Assembly (NCBI RefSeq): GCF_003054045.1
Contig: NZ_QBKH01000002.1
Location: 62,001-126,000 of the forward strand
Direction: 5' to 3'
Length of the DNA: 64,000 bases
From: Sphingobacterium faecium
Lineage (GTDB): Bacteria > Bacteroidota > Bacteroidia > Sphingobacteriales > Sphingobacteriaceae
In this document: positions 9,329 through 17,887 of the stretch, piece after piece
Layout: every line of letters starts with the position of its first letter
Position numbering within the stretch: the stretch's first letter is position 1
Made by a program: the position numbers and the translations under genes
Notes under the pieces: generated by a model
Database searches by the model: none
What the model saw: only the letters and a program-made list of their open reading frames with translations
What the model was told of the DNA's origin: nothing

Positions 9329-9970
9329 TTATTCGACCACATATGCTAGTAAATAGTCATTGAACTTCTCATAGTATACATCAAAAGAGCGGTTGTACTG
9401 TTCACTGGTTAAGTACAATTTCAATAGCCCTTCCTCTTCATATTCAAAAGGAGCGATGGTCATATTGTGAAGGAAGGAAACTCCAGCGTTGCCCTGTAGT
9501 TTGTATACCGCTTCTTTTGCACTCCAACAAGCATAGAGTTGTTCGATCCGGCTTTTATCTTTAGAAATGAAGTGGAGTTCTTCTTCTTTGAGAAATTTAT
9601 GTGCTATACGCTCTACTTTTGATTTGATCAATTCCATATCTATACCTACCTGTCCACTTGAACTTATAATTGCTCCCGCATAATCAAAAGAGTGCGTAAG
9701 GGATATCTTTTGTGGAAAATTGGCCAAGTATGGTTTGCCATTTGTATCCGAAGGACAGTCAATGTAAGCGGTTGTATTGAGTAAGGTTCGCAATAGTACC
9801 CGAGTCGCTAACCAGTGTAGGCGTCGCTTGCCATTGGAAAGGCTGGTCAGCTTTTGCTCCTCTATAGTATCTAATTGTAATTGCTCCGACAATGTTTGTT
9901 CATCTTCTTCAATTCGCCAAATTGCAAATTTGGTATGCTGATCCAATTCTCGTAGGTATACTAAGCTCAT
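9329..9970 (-). CDS. 4'-phosphopantetheinyl transferase (Sfp type)
   Basis: 213 residues from the ATG at 9970. The family transfers the phosphopantetheine arm of coenzyme A to a serine of acyl- or peptidyl-carrier proteins. The two Mg/CoA-binding motifs are present: GIDMELI (D111, E113) and WSAKEAVYKLQG (K152, E153), with the HSFDYA block before them. Length is typical of the Sfp/EntD-like group rather than the ~120-residue AcpS group. A TTG six bases upstream could in principle serve as start, but it overlaps the -7 promoter box, so the ATG is preferred. No biosynthetic cluster is adjacent, so it may serve fatty-acid synthase ACP or a distant cluster. Confidence 0.92.
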   Translation of the reverse strand: MSLVYLRELDQHTKFAIWRIEEDEQTLSEQLQLDTIEEQKLTSLSNGKRRLHWLATRVLLRTLLNTTAYIDCPSDTNGKPYLANFPQKISLTHSFDYAGAIISSSGQVGIDMELIKSKVERIAHKFLKEEELHFISKDKSRIEQLYACWSAKEAVYKLQGNAGVSFLHNMTIAPFEYEEEGLLKLYLTSEQYNRSFDVYYEKFNDYLLAYVVE

Positions 9971-9973
9971 ACT

Positions 9974-10004
9974 CAAACTTAGATAAATTTGATCTGATAA
10001 GCAA
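9974..10004 (-). promoter_or_regulatory. Promoter of the phosphopantetheinyl transferase gene
   Basis: On the minus strand: TTG (10004-10002), 20 bases, then TAAGTTTG (9981-9974), the Bacteroidota -33/-7 pattern. It shares CAAATTTATCTAAGTTTGA with the dcd and pgi promoters. The box ends three bases before the ATG, so the mRNA is predicted to be leaderless or nearly so. Confidence 0.75.
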
Positions 10005-10340
10005 TATAATTACATGGATATAGCAGTAAAGATTTTGTTGCAGGCTATTTCTCTTGATTAACTCCTTCTATATACATGTCATTGTCGTTGGTATTTTCGT
10101 TCATTTAAAAATTTTCATGACGGTTATGTTCTCAGAAACTAGGATAAATAAGGTGAAATTTTAATACTACTTCACTTTCCCGCAAAAAGTAGGAGGAGAA
10201 ATCGATAACTTTGTTGTTGATATAGCACATTTAAAATTGTAAATAAAACAAATTTATCTAAGTTTGAAAATAAATGGTTATTGTGGGTTCAATTTAGAAA
10301 TTTGAAATTCAGCTTTAATCATATGTAATAAAGAATAATC
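9977..10340. other. Divergent intergenic region between the transferase gene and dcd
   Basis: 364 bases. It holds the promoter of the leftward transferase gene at one end and the dcd promoter at 10237-10266. The stretch between (about 10010-10230) shows no reading frame or hairpin I can support. Confidence 0.6.
10237..10266 (+). promoter_or_regulatory. Promoter of dcd
   Basis: TTG (10237-10239), exactly 19 bases, then TAAGTTTG (10259-10266). The 29 bases 10239-10267 are identical to 12294-12322 upstream of pgi. The start codon lies 74 bases after the box, so the leader is about 70 bases. Confidence 0.75.
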
Positions 10341-10877
10341 ATGATTTTATCCGATAAACGTATACTTGAAGAAATTGAAAAAGGCCATATTGTTATAGAA
10401 CCATATGATCGTAAATGCTTAGGCACAAATTCTTATGATGTTCACTTAGGAAAACATTTAGCGACCTACAGAAGTCGTGTGTTGGATGCTAAGAAACATA
10501 ATGAGATTGATCACTTTGAAATTCCAGAAGAAGGATTTGTTCTTGAGCCCAATACATTATACCTTGGAGTTACTTTGGAATACACAGAAACCCATCAGCA
10601 TGTCCCTTTCTTGGAAGGAAAATCAAGCACGGGTCGTTTGGGTATTGACATCCATGCAACAGCAGGTAAAGGTGATGTTGGATTTTGCAACACTTGGACA
10701 TTGGAGATTTCCTGTGCACAGCCAGTACGTATCTATGCTGGTATGCCCATCGGTCAGTTGATTTATTTTGTTGTTGAGGGTGAGGTTGAAACGCTTTATA
10801 ATACGAAGGGCAATGCCAAGTATAATACTAAGACGACAAAACCTGTGGAATCTATGATGTGGAAAAATTCATTTTAA
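10341..10877 (+). CDS. dcd: dCTP deaminase
   Basis: 178 residues. It deaminates dCTP to dUTP, feeding thymidylate synthesis. The signature GKSSTGRLGIDIHATAGKGD (residues 93-112) and the catalytic glutamate E122 in WTLEIS are visible, followed by YAGMPIGQL. Length matches mono-functional Dcd in Gram-negatives. Whether it also has dUTPase activity, as in some archaeal forms, cannot be decided by eye. It converges with prfB over a strong terminator. Confidence 0.95.
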   Translation: MILSDKRILEEIEKGHIVIEPYDRKCLGTNSYDVHLGKHLATYRSRVLDAKKHNEIDHFEIPEEGFVLEPNTLYLGVTLEYTETHQHVPFLEGKSSTGRLGIDIHATAGKGDVGFCNTWTLEISCAQPVRIYAGMPIGQLIYFVVEGEVETLYNTKGNAKYNTKTTKPVESMMWKNSF

Positions 10878-10939
10878 AGAAGAGGTACACGGCAATTAAA
10901 ATCAATATTTCCGGTATTGCCTTCTTATAGCACGAATTA

Positions 10940-10974
10940 AAAAAAACACCAGATTATCAATCTGGTGTTTTTTT
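10940..10974. terminator. Bidirectional terminator between dcd and prfB
   Basis: A 16-base-pair stem (10940-10955 with 10959-10974), loop ATC, with A-rich and T-rich ends that act as T-runs on either strand. It separates two convergent genes. Confidence 0.88.
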
Positions 10975-11054
10975 ATGCTTGGATATAAAATATGCAAACA
11001 AGATTAATTTTCAAGGGTGTAAGACATAGCCTTTAAAAACTTTTTTTTGATCTT

Positions 11055-12138
11055 TTATCCTCCGAATTCCATCAAATATGATTTTAAGAATTCATCCAAA
11101 TCTCCATCTAATACAGCTTGAGTATTGGATGTTTCGTGATTGGTTCTTAAATCCTTAATTAATTTATAAGGATGTAAAACATAATTTCTTATTTGAGAAC
11201 CCCATTCGATTTTCTTTTTATTGCCTTCTATTGCATCTGTTGCTTCTTGACGTTTTCGCATTTCAATTTCATACAACTGTGACTTCAATAATCGGAAAGC
11301 ATTCTCCTTATTTTGCAACTGCGATCTAGATTCTTGATTTTTGATGATAATGCCTGTCGGTTTGTGGTGGAGTCGCACAGCAGTTTCGACTTTGTTCACA
11401 TTTTGACCACCAGCACCGCCAGCACGAAACGTATCCCATTCGATCTCAGAATCTTTCACTTCGATCTCGATATTATTATCGATTAAAGGGTACACATATA
11501 CGGATGCAAATGAGGTATGGCGCTTACCATTGGAATCAAAAGGTGAAATTCGCACTAAACGATGGACGCCGTTTTCTCCTTTCAAATAGCCATAAGCAAA
11601 ATCTCCAGAAATTTGAAGTGTCACTGTTTTTATTCCTGCAACTTCGCCTTCTTGAGAATCCTGTTCAGTTACTTTGTAGCCATTTTTCTCTCCCCACATG
11701 ATATACATGCGCATGAGCATAGCCGCCCAGTCACAGCTTTCTGTACCTCCAGCACCAGCTGTAATTTGTAGAATTGCATCCAGCTGATCTTCTTCAGCAC
11801 TTAGCATATTTTTAAATTCCAACTCTTCTACTGCTTCTAGCGCAATATGGTATTGTTCATTAAGTTCGACCTCTGTGGCGTCACCCGCTTGATAAAACTC
11901 ATATAATACACCTGTATCATCGACAGAGGCGGCGACTTGATCAAAATGATCAGTCCATACTTTCTGTACTTTGATCGATTGCAATATTTTTTCGGCTGCT
12001 TTTGAATCGTTCCAAAAATCTGGTTCTAAAGTAATTGCTTGGTCTTTTTCTAAAGCTTCTTTTTTGACATCAATGTCAAAGATGCCTCCTCAGGGAAGTT
12101 ACACGATCCCTCAAATCTTGAATTTGTTCTTTGGTCAT
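11055..12138 (-). CDS. prfB: Peptide chain release factor 2, programmed +1 frameshift
   Basis: RF2 reads UAA and UGA stop codons. The gene is in two frames. Frame one starts at the ATG at 12138 and encodes [20 protein letters not shown], ending at an in-frame TGA (12078-12076). Shifting +1 at CTT-TGA continues with [12 protein letters not shown] and the rest of RF2, to 360 residues, normal for the family. The SPF tripeptide that distinguishes RF2 (VRISPFDSN) and the GGQ motif ([15 protein letters not shown]) are present. Starting at the ATG at 11984 in the second frame would lose the N-terminal 50 residues, including PDFWND, and is wrong. The site is autoregulatory in the family: low RF2 favours the shift. 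The gene converges on dcd. Confidence 0.96.
12076..12090 (-). promoter_or_regulatory. RF2 programmed frameshift site
   Basis: On the minus strand the message reads AGGAGG (12090-12085), CAT, CTT, TGA, C. This is the classical arrangement of an internal Shine-Dalgarno-like hexamer three bases before the CUU-UGA slippery stop. Confidence 0.95.
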
Positions 12139-12293
12139 AATGGCAAAGATACAGCTTTCTACAGTAAATGCCCAAAAAGCTCATGGTAGCATTTTGGTGA
12201 TCGAGATTAATTTTAATATTTCCGGATCAGTATAGTTTTGGAGGGCAAAGGAGAAATCATTAAATTTCTTTTATATATGCTACAATTAACATG

Positions 12294-12321
12294 GTAAATA
12301 AAACAAATTTATCTAAGTTTG
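12294..12321 (+). promoter_or_regulatory. Promoter of pgi
   Basis: TAAGTTTG at 12314-12321 lies 16 bases before the ATG. The upstream sequence is identical to the dcd promoter over 29 bases, though the TTG of the -33 element is not conserved here (TGG). Confidence 0.65.
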
Positions 12322-12337
12322 ATTAAAATAGAAAGAT

Positions 12338-13987
12338 ATGTTACCAAAAATAGATTTTACAAAGACGGCTGCTTACCGTTATTTAGCTGATCATTACATT
12401 AGTATTAATGCGCATAGTCTAAAAGATTTGTTTGATGAAGATTCATTCCGATTTGAAAAATACAGTATTGAATTCAATGATTTGCTTTTAGATTATTCTA
12501 AAAATAGAGTGAACGATGAGACTTTGGCATTATTACGACAATTGGCTCAGGAATGTCAGCTGAGTGAAGCTATCGCAGCGATGTTTGATGGAGAGAAGAT
12601 CAACGAAACAGAGGGAAGACAAGTGTTGCATACTGCTTTACGTAATCAATCCGGAAAGTCAATTCTAGTGGATGGTCAAGATATTATGGAGGACATCAAT
12701 GCGGTGTTGGGGCAGATGGAATCTTTTACACAGCGTATTCTTTCTGGAGAATGGAAAGGCTATACAGGTAAAACGATTACAGATGTGGTTAATATTGGTA
12801 TTGGAGGCTCAGATTTAGGCCCTGTTATGGTAACGGAAGCATTGAAAGCCTACCGTACACATTTGAATATGCATTTTGTATCTAATGTAGATGGAACGCA
12901 TATTGCAGAAGCCCTTAAAGGTCTTGATCCAGAGACTACCTTATTTTTAATAGCATCAAAGACTTTTACTACACAAGAAACAATGGCTAATGCCAATAGC
13001 GCCCGAGATTGGTTTTTAAATAGTGGTGCACATAAAGCTGATGTTGCGAAACATTTTGCTGCATTAAGTACCAATACTGCTGCGGTTGCTGAATTTGGTA
13101 TTGATACGAAGAACATGTTCCAGTTTTGGGATTGGGTAGGTGGTCGTTACTCCCTTTGGTCAGCTATTGGTCTGTCGATCAGCTTGGCTATAGGTTTTGA
13201 TCATTTTAAAGAATTATTGACTGGGGCTTACGAAGCTGATGAGCATTTTAGAACGGCATCATTTGAAGAGAATATTCCAGTTACTCTGGGTTTACTAGGT
13301 ATCTGGTATAATAATTTCTTTGAATCAGACAGTCATGCGATCTTACCTTATGACCAGTATTTACATCGTTTTGCGGCTTATTTCCAGCAAGGAGATATGG
13401 AGAGTAATGGTAAGAGCGTAGATCGTAACGGCAACGCCATAGACTATCAGACAGGTCCAATTATTTGGGGAGAACCAGGCACCAATGGTCAACATGCCTT
13501 TTATCAGTTGATACACCAAGGAACCAAATTGATTCCTTGTGATTTCATTGCACCTGCGATTAGTTTAAATCCAATCGGTAAACATCATCAGATGTTATTG
13601 TCCAATTTCTTTGCACAGACAGAGGCATTGATGAATGGCAAATCGGAGGAAGTTGTAATTGCAGAGTTAAAAGCATCGGGCAAATCTGAAGAAGAAATTG
13701 AACGGTTGAAAAACTTTAAAGTATTTGAAGGAAATAGACCGAGTAACTCTATTTTGCTTAAAAAAGTTACACCACGTTCTTTGGGAACATTAATAGCGCT
13801 ATATGAACATAAAATATTTGTGCAGGGCATTATCTGGAATGTATTTAGTTTTGATCAGTGGGGAGTTGAATTAGGAAAACAACTTGCAGGACAGATTCTT
13901 CCTGAATTGGAATCTGAAGATATCATCACGACACATGATTCCTCTACCAATGGATTGATCAACCAATATAAAGCTTGGCGTTCCTAA
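12338..13987 (+). CDS. pgi: Glucose-6-phosphate isomerase
   Basis: 549 residues, the long proteobacterial/eukaryotic type. It interconverts glucose-6-phosphate and fructose-6-phosphate in glycolysis and gluconeogenesis. Visible signatures are GIGGSDLGP (154-162), [51 protein letters not shown] with the catalytic glutamate, and the C-terminal [10 protein letters not shown] with the catalytic lysine. It stands as a single gene between its own promoter and terminator. pfkA, the next glycolytic step, converges from the other side of that terminator. Confidence 0.98.
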   Translation: MLPKIDFTKTAAYRYLADHYISINAHSLKDLFDEDSFRFEKYSIEFNDLLLDYSKNRVNDETLALLRQLAQECQLSEAIAAMFDGEKINETEGRQVLHTALRNQSGKSILVDGQDIMEDINAVLGQMESFTQRILSGEWKGYTGKTITDVVNIGIGGSDLGPVMVTEALKAYRTHLNMHFVSNVDGTHIAEALKGLDPETTLFLIASKTFTTQETMANANSARDWFLNSGAHKADVAKHFAALSTNTAAVAEFGIDTKNMFQFWDWVGGRYSLWSAIGLSISLAIGFDHFKELLTGAYEADEHFRTASFEENIPVTLGLLGIWYNNFFESDSHAILPYDQYLHRFAAYFQQGDMESNGKSVDRNGNAIDYQTGPIIWGEPGTNGQHAFYQLIHQGTKLIPCDFIAPAISLNPIGKHHQMLLSNFFAQTEALMNGKSEEVVIAELKASGKSEEEIERLKNFKVFEGNRPSNSILLKKVTPRSLGTLIALYEHKIFVQGIIWNVFSFDQWGVELGKQLAGQILPELESEDIITTHDSSTNGLINQYKAWRS

Positions 13988-14002
13988 TAATCTCTATAAC
14001 AT

Positions 14003-14040
14003 AAAAAAAGCGTGGTTAAATACTTAACCACGCTTTTTTT
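14003..14040. terminator. Bidirectional terminator between pgi and pfkA
   Basis: A 17-base-pair stem (14003-14019 with 14024-14040) around a four-base loop, bounded by A-run and T-run so that it works on both strands. Confidence 0.9.
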
Positions 14041-14079
14041 ATATAAAACTTATTGATATATCCAGATAAGCAATTCTTT

Positions 14080-15054
14080 TTATAAAGATAGAATCTCTAC
14101 GATTCTTAATAAATTTTGATTAATAGAATCAATATGTTTAATCGCCTTATTAAACGAAATAAATTCAACTTCACCGTGAACTAGACCTGCCATTTCTCCC
14201 TTACGACCCTCAAGGAGTGCTTCTACTGCAGCAACTCCTAATCGGCTAGCTAGTACCCTGTCCATACAAGTTGGGCTTCCACCACGTTGAATATGTCCTA
14301 ATATAGATAAACGTACGTCATATTGTGGAAAATTTGCTTTAATTCTTTCTGAGACAACCATTCCGCCTTCCGAATCTCCTTCTGCAACAATTACTATGCG
14401 TGATGCTTTGCTTTTACGCGTTTTATCCAAGCGTTTCATAATGGCATCATAGTCCACATTAAATTCGGGGATCAATACCGCTTCAGCACCAGTACTAATA
14501 CCAGATCTTAAGGCAATCAATCCAGAATCTCTTCCCATAACTTCAATAACAAAAAGTCGGTCGTGAGATTCTGCTGTATCTCTGATTTTATCAACAGCTT
14601 GTACAACCGTATTAATGGCTGTGTCATATCCTATGGTAAAATCAGTGCCTGCGAGGTCATTATCAATTGTTCCTGGAAGACCAATGATCGGAATATCAAA
14701 CTCTTCAAGAAATTTAGAAGCACCTGTGAAAGTTCCGTCACCACCAATCACAACTAGCGCATCGATCTGATGTTCCTTAATGTTTTCATAAGCTTTTTGA
14801 CGACCTTCAATAGTTCTAAATTCGTCACTTCTTGCTGTTTTTAAGATCGTGCCACCGCGCTGAATGATATTAGCGACAGATTTTACGTCCATGGCATACA
14901 TATCACCATTGACCAAACCGTCATAACCTCTTCTTACGCCAAACACATTCAAACCATTATATATACCTGCTCTAACTACCGCGCGAATGGCAGCATTCAT
15001 TCCTGGAGCATCTCCTCCAGAAGTTAATACTGCTATATTTTTAATATTACTCAT
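14080..15054 (-). CDS. pfkA: ATP-dependent 6-phosphofructokinase
   Basis: 324 residues, the standard bacterial PfkA length. It phosphorylates fructose-6-phosphate with ATP. Visible motifs are LTSGGDAPGMNAAIRA (10-25), GGDGT (104-108; this form indicates ATP rather than pyrophosphate as donor), the catalytic LPGTIDNDL with D131, EVMGRDSGLIA, and LGHIQRGGSPTCMDR. The start is fixed because the protein begins four residues before the first conserved strand. The -7 promoter box ends five bases before the ATG, predicting a leaderless message. It converges with pgi. Confidence 0.98.
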   Translation of the reverse strand: MSNIKNIAVLTSGGDAPGMNAAIRAVVRAGIYNGLNVFGVRRGYDGLVNGDMYAMDVKSVANIIQRGGTILKTARSDEFRTIEGRQKAYENIKEHQIDALVVIGGDGTFTGASKFLEEFDIPIIGLPGTIDNDLAGTDFTIGYDTAINTVVQAVDKIRDTAESHDRLFVIEVMGRDSGLIALRSGISTGAEAVLIPEFNVDYDAIMKRLDKTRKSKASRIVIVAEGDSEGGMVVSERIKANFPQYDVRLSILGHIQRGGSPTCMDRVLASRLGVAAVEALLEGRKGEMAGLVHGEVEFISFNKAIKHIDSINQNLLRIVEILSL

Positions 15055-15058
15055 ATTT

Positions 15059-15089
15059 CAAACTTAAATAAATTGTCTCTTATATGCAA
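15059..15089 (-). promoter_or_regulatory. Promoter of pfkA
   Basis: Minus strand: TTG (15089-15087), 20 bases, TAAGTTTG (15066-15059). The block CAATTTATTTAAGTTTGA resembles the pgi, dcd and transferase promoters. Four bases separate the box from the ATG. Confidence 0.75.
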
Positions 15090-15218
15090 TATAAATCAGT
15101 TGAATATCAAAAACAATGTAGGTGATATGATTTGTTTTTACTTATCACTTACATATTATTGTTCTATAAATCCTTTTTTCCTTTACTTATGACAAAATTT
15201 TTGGATAATAAAGAGGAA

Positions 15219-16913
15219 TTATTTTTTAGTGTTAAATGCATCAATACCACTTTGCAAATATTTTGCGTATTCGACAGGATCATAGTTTGCTCCTGATGGC
15301 GGGACTAAAACATTTCCTTCTGTATCCACAATAACATAGAGCGGTTGCGAATTACTATTGAATTTTGAAGCTTGAAAATCGGAGTTTTTATTTCCGATAT
15401 TTTTTATTTTTTTGCCTGAATAAGCTGATATAATTTGTTCTGCTGCTGGTAATTCTGTGCGGTCATCCACAAAAAGTTCAGCCATTACAAAACCTTCTTT
15501 TAATAATTTGGCTACGGTTGGATCTGTCCAAACGTTTGCTTCCATCTTTCTACAATTAACACAGTTCCATCCTGTAAAATCAATCAGTACAGGTTTTTTT
15601 AATTCTTTAGCTGTTTCTAAAGCCTGATCATAATCATAGTAAGGGTCAAATCCTTTAGGTGTACCACGCTCATGAAATATCTCTGCATATTTTTTCACTT
15701 TACCGTCTGAATGAGTAGGTGACCCATTTGCTATTCCTGCTGATAAATCAAAATCTTGAGTTGCTGATGGAGGTAAGAAAGCGGAGATAGATTTTAATGG
15801 TGCTCCCCATAGTCCTGGAATCATATACATGACAAATGAAAAAACCACAATCGCTAAGAATGTACGTGGAACAGATAAAAATTTCAATTCACTATCGTGT
15901 GAAAACTTAATTTTACCAATTAAGTAAAGTCCCATTAAACCAAAAATGACGATCCAAAGTGAAAGGAAAACTTCGCGGTCCAACCAATTCCAATGATAAG
16001 CTAGATCGACATTGGATAAGAATTTTAGTGCTAGTGCTAATTCCAAAAATCCTAAAACAACTTTTACACTATTTAACCATCCTCCAGATTTTGGAAGTGA
16101 TTTTAAAAGCGATGGAAACATGGCAAATAAACCAAAGGGAATCGCTAATGCAATGGAGAATCCCAGCATACCGATGGCTGGCCCTAATCGTTCGCCTTTT
16201 GATGCAGCTTCTACCAATAAAGTTCCTATAATCGGTCCTGTACACGAGAAGGAAACTAAAGAAAGACTAAAAGCCATAAAGAAAAGACCTACTAACCCAC
16301 CTTTATCGGATTTAGCATCCATTTTATTAACAAATGAGCTTGGTAGTGTGATTTCAAATGCACCGAAGAAAGATGCAGCGAAAGCCACCAATAGCAGGAA
16401 GAATATAAAATTGAATATACCATTTGTTGACAAAGCATTGAGTGCATCCGATCCAAAAAGGATAGTAATGATCATACCCAAGGCAACATAGATAATAATG
16501 ATAAAAAGACCATATAATAAAGCTTTACTGATACCGCTTGCCCTAGATCCAGCCTGTTTTGTAAAAAAACTAACTGTCAAAGGTAGCATCGGAAAGATAC
16601 AGGGCATCAATAGAGCTGCAAAACCACCAATCAATCCTGCGAGAAAAATCCCCCATAAAGACTTTTTTACTTCAGGTGTGGCTTTTACTGCTAAATTTTG
16701 CGTGTTTTTAACTGTATCTTGACTTATAGTGTCGGGACTTTCTGAAAAAACCAAATCTGAAGGGACGTCTGAAATTGCTGCCGTATCAGCTGATTCTGAA
16801 AATTCGATTCCTTCTACACTAAGCAATGAGTCTTGCACCGATGCAAAGGAGAAGGCAGGAATGAATAAACTGAAAATAACGAAGTAAAGTAAAAATAGTT
16901 TCTTTTTAGCCAT
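15219..16913 (-). CDS. DsbD-type thiol:disulfide reductase, membrane and thioredoxin domains
   Basis: 564 residues. A signal segment (1-25) is followed by a serine/threonine/acid-rich linker, eight or so membrane helices (about 85-370) and a C-terminal periplasmic thioredoxin-like domain. Redox cysteines are C105 in MPCIFPM and C224 in FSCTGP of the membrane domain, and C451-x-x-C454 (CVNC) in the thioredoxin domain. The family carries electrons from cytoplasmic thioredoxin to the periplasm. The N-terminal alpha domain of E. coli DsbD is absent; the neighbouring upstream gene encodes a matching domain, so the system is split. A short hairpin lies 39 bases upstream of the start. Confidence 0.9.
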   Translation of the reverse strand: MAKKKLFLLYFVIFSLFIPAFSFASVQDSLLSVEGIEFSESADTAAISDVPSDLVFSESPDTISQDTVKNTQNLAVKATPEVKKSLWGIFLAGLIGGFAALLMPCIFPMLPLTVSFFTKQAGSRASGISKALLYGLFIIIIYVALGMIITILFGSDALNALSTNGIFNFIFFLLLVAFAASFFGAFEITLPSSFVNKMDAKSDKGGLVGLFFMAFSLSLVSFSCTGPIIGTLLVEAASKGERLGPAIGMLGFSIALAIPFGLFAMFPSLLKSLPKSGGWLNSVKVVLGFLELALALKFLSNVDLAYHWNWLDREVFLSLWIVIFGLMGLYLIGKIKFSHDSELKFLSVPRTFLAIVVFSFVMYMIPGLWGAPLKSISAFLPPSATQDFDLSAGIANGSPTHSDGKVKKYAEIFHERGTPKGFDPYYDYDQALETAKELKKPVLIDFTGWNCVNCRKMEANVWTDPTVAKLLKEGFVMAELFVDDRTELPAAEQIISAYSGKKIKNIGNKNSDFQASKFNSNSQPLYVIVDTEGNVLVPPSGANYDPVEYAKYLQSGIDAFNTKK

Positions 16914-16951
16914 TTTTTGTAGAGTTCATATGTAAGTTGTAAAATTAGAAA

Positions 16952-16971
16952 AAGGGGATGAGAATCCCCTT
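16952..16971 (-). repeat. Short hairpin upstream of the DsbD gene
   Basis: An 8-base-pair perfect stem of AAGGGGAT and ATCCCCTT with a four-base loop (GAGA on the plus strand), in the leader of the DsbD gene. A T-rich tract follows on minus (TTTTTCTAATTTT). It could be an attenuator-like hairpin or part of a terminator for upstream transcription. Confidence 0.4.
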
Positions 16972-17133
16972 ATCTTTTAGTAGTTGTAAAGTCAATTTTA
17001 CTTCAGACAGATCAATTTGCAATATATTCTGACCAAGATGGCTGTTTTATGTTAGTTGGATTCCTAAAATTAACATTTTATTTAACCTCAAATTGGTTTT
17101 AACAAACCATTTGCGATTTAAAAAGATCTCCCT

Positions 17134-17181
17134 ATAAAAAAGCGCCATTTAGATCTTTTTTTGCTTGATCTAAATAGCGCT
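17134..17181 (-). terminator. Terminator after the DsbD alpha-domain gene
   Basis: A 15-base-pair stem with one mismatch (17141-17155 with 17167-17181), followed on the minus strand by TTTTTT. It lies 29 bases past the stop of the alpha-domain gene, so that gene and the DsbD gene are likely separate transcripts or linked by read-through. Confidence 0.75.
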
Positions 17182-17209
17182 AAATTTCTTGTATTGGTTT
17201 TATTATTTA

Positions 17210-17659
17210 CTACTTGATGGTAACCGTAAATGCATAATCAGTTGGAGGAAGACATTGTGTTTTATCACACGCTTGATATTCAACAGAACCTTTTACGGTT
17301 GCAGTTCCTTTATTCAATTTTACTTTTTGTTGGAAAACAACTTCCTTATTAAAATAGCCTACATTCATTTTGAATACTTCTTCATACTTAGTCGCTGGTT
17401 TTGGCTCAGCTGTTTTACCATTTAATGTATAATCTTTAGAGGCAGGATATGTAAATGAAGTTGGAATAGGACCATTTTCACCTATGTTTTGAGAATAGAT
17501 ATGCCAACCATCTTGAATGGTTGCTTTGATAAAAATAACAGCTTCTTTACTGTTTAATTTTTTTGAAGCAACAGTCCATTTTACCGGATTATGGATTTGA
17601 GCTACAGCACCTGAAATAGCAAAAAATAATACTGCTATTATTAATGTTAATTTTTTCAT
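17210..17659 (-). CDS. DsbD N-terminal (alpha) domain protein, periplasmic
   Basis: 149 residues. A clear signal peptide ends near GAVAQ (residue 21). The rest matches the DsbD alpha domain: DGWHIYSQNIGENGPIPTSF, then EYQACDKTQCLPP with cysteines C131 and C136. In E. coli this domain is fused to the N terminus of DsbD and passes electrons from the C-terminal thioredoxin domain to substrates such as DsbC and CcmG. Here it is a free protein encoded just upstream of a DsbD lacking that domain. The family assignment is strong; partnership with the downstream DsbD is inference from context. Confidence 0.85.
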   Translation of the reverse strand: MKKLTLIIAVLFFAISGAVAQIHNPVKWTVASKKLNSKEAVIFIKATIQDGWHIYSQNIGENGPIPTSFTYPASKDYTLNGKTAEPKPATKYEEVFKMNVGYFNKEVVFQQKVKLNKGTATVKGSVEYQACDKTQCLPPTDYAFTVTIK

Positions 17660-17887
17660 TGGTATATATTTGTTTTAAATTGTTATGAAGCTATCATAAG
17701 TAAATTTATAGCTAATTATTAGCGGTATTGCTTATGATGATTTCATCAGAATAATTTGTTTTTGTTTATTTTAATAGTTATTGTGCTTTAGTATGACGTA
17801 GCAAAATAGCTAAAGTTTAATTTCCTTTAGCAAATTTAGTGCTTTGATGAGATATATTTATCTGTTGATGGTAAATATTTTTTTATG

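Noticed and set aside
11055..11984. RF2 as an N-terminally shortened protein starting at 11984
   Set aside because: The missing N terminus is encoded upstream in another frame and joined by a classical programmed frameshift.
14563..14757. Small plus-strand frame inside pfkA
   Set aside because: Antisense shadow of a highly conserved gene.
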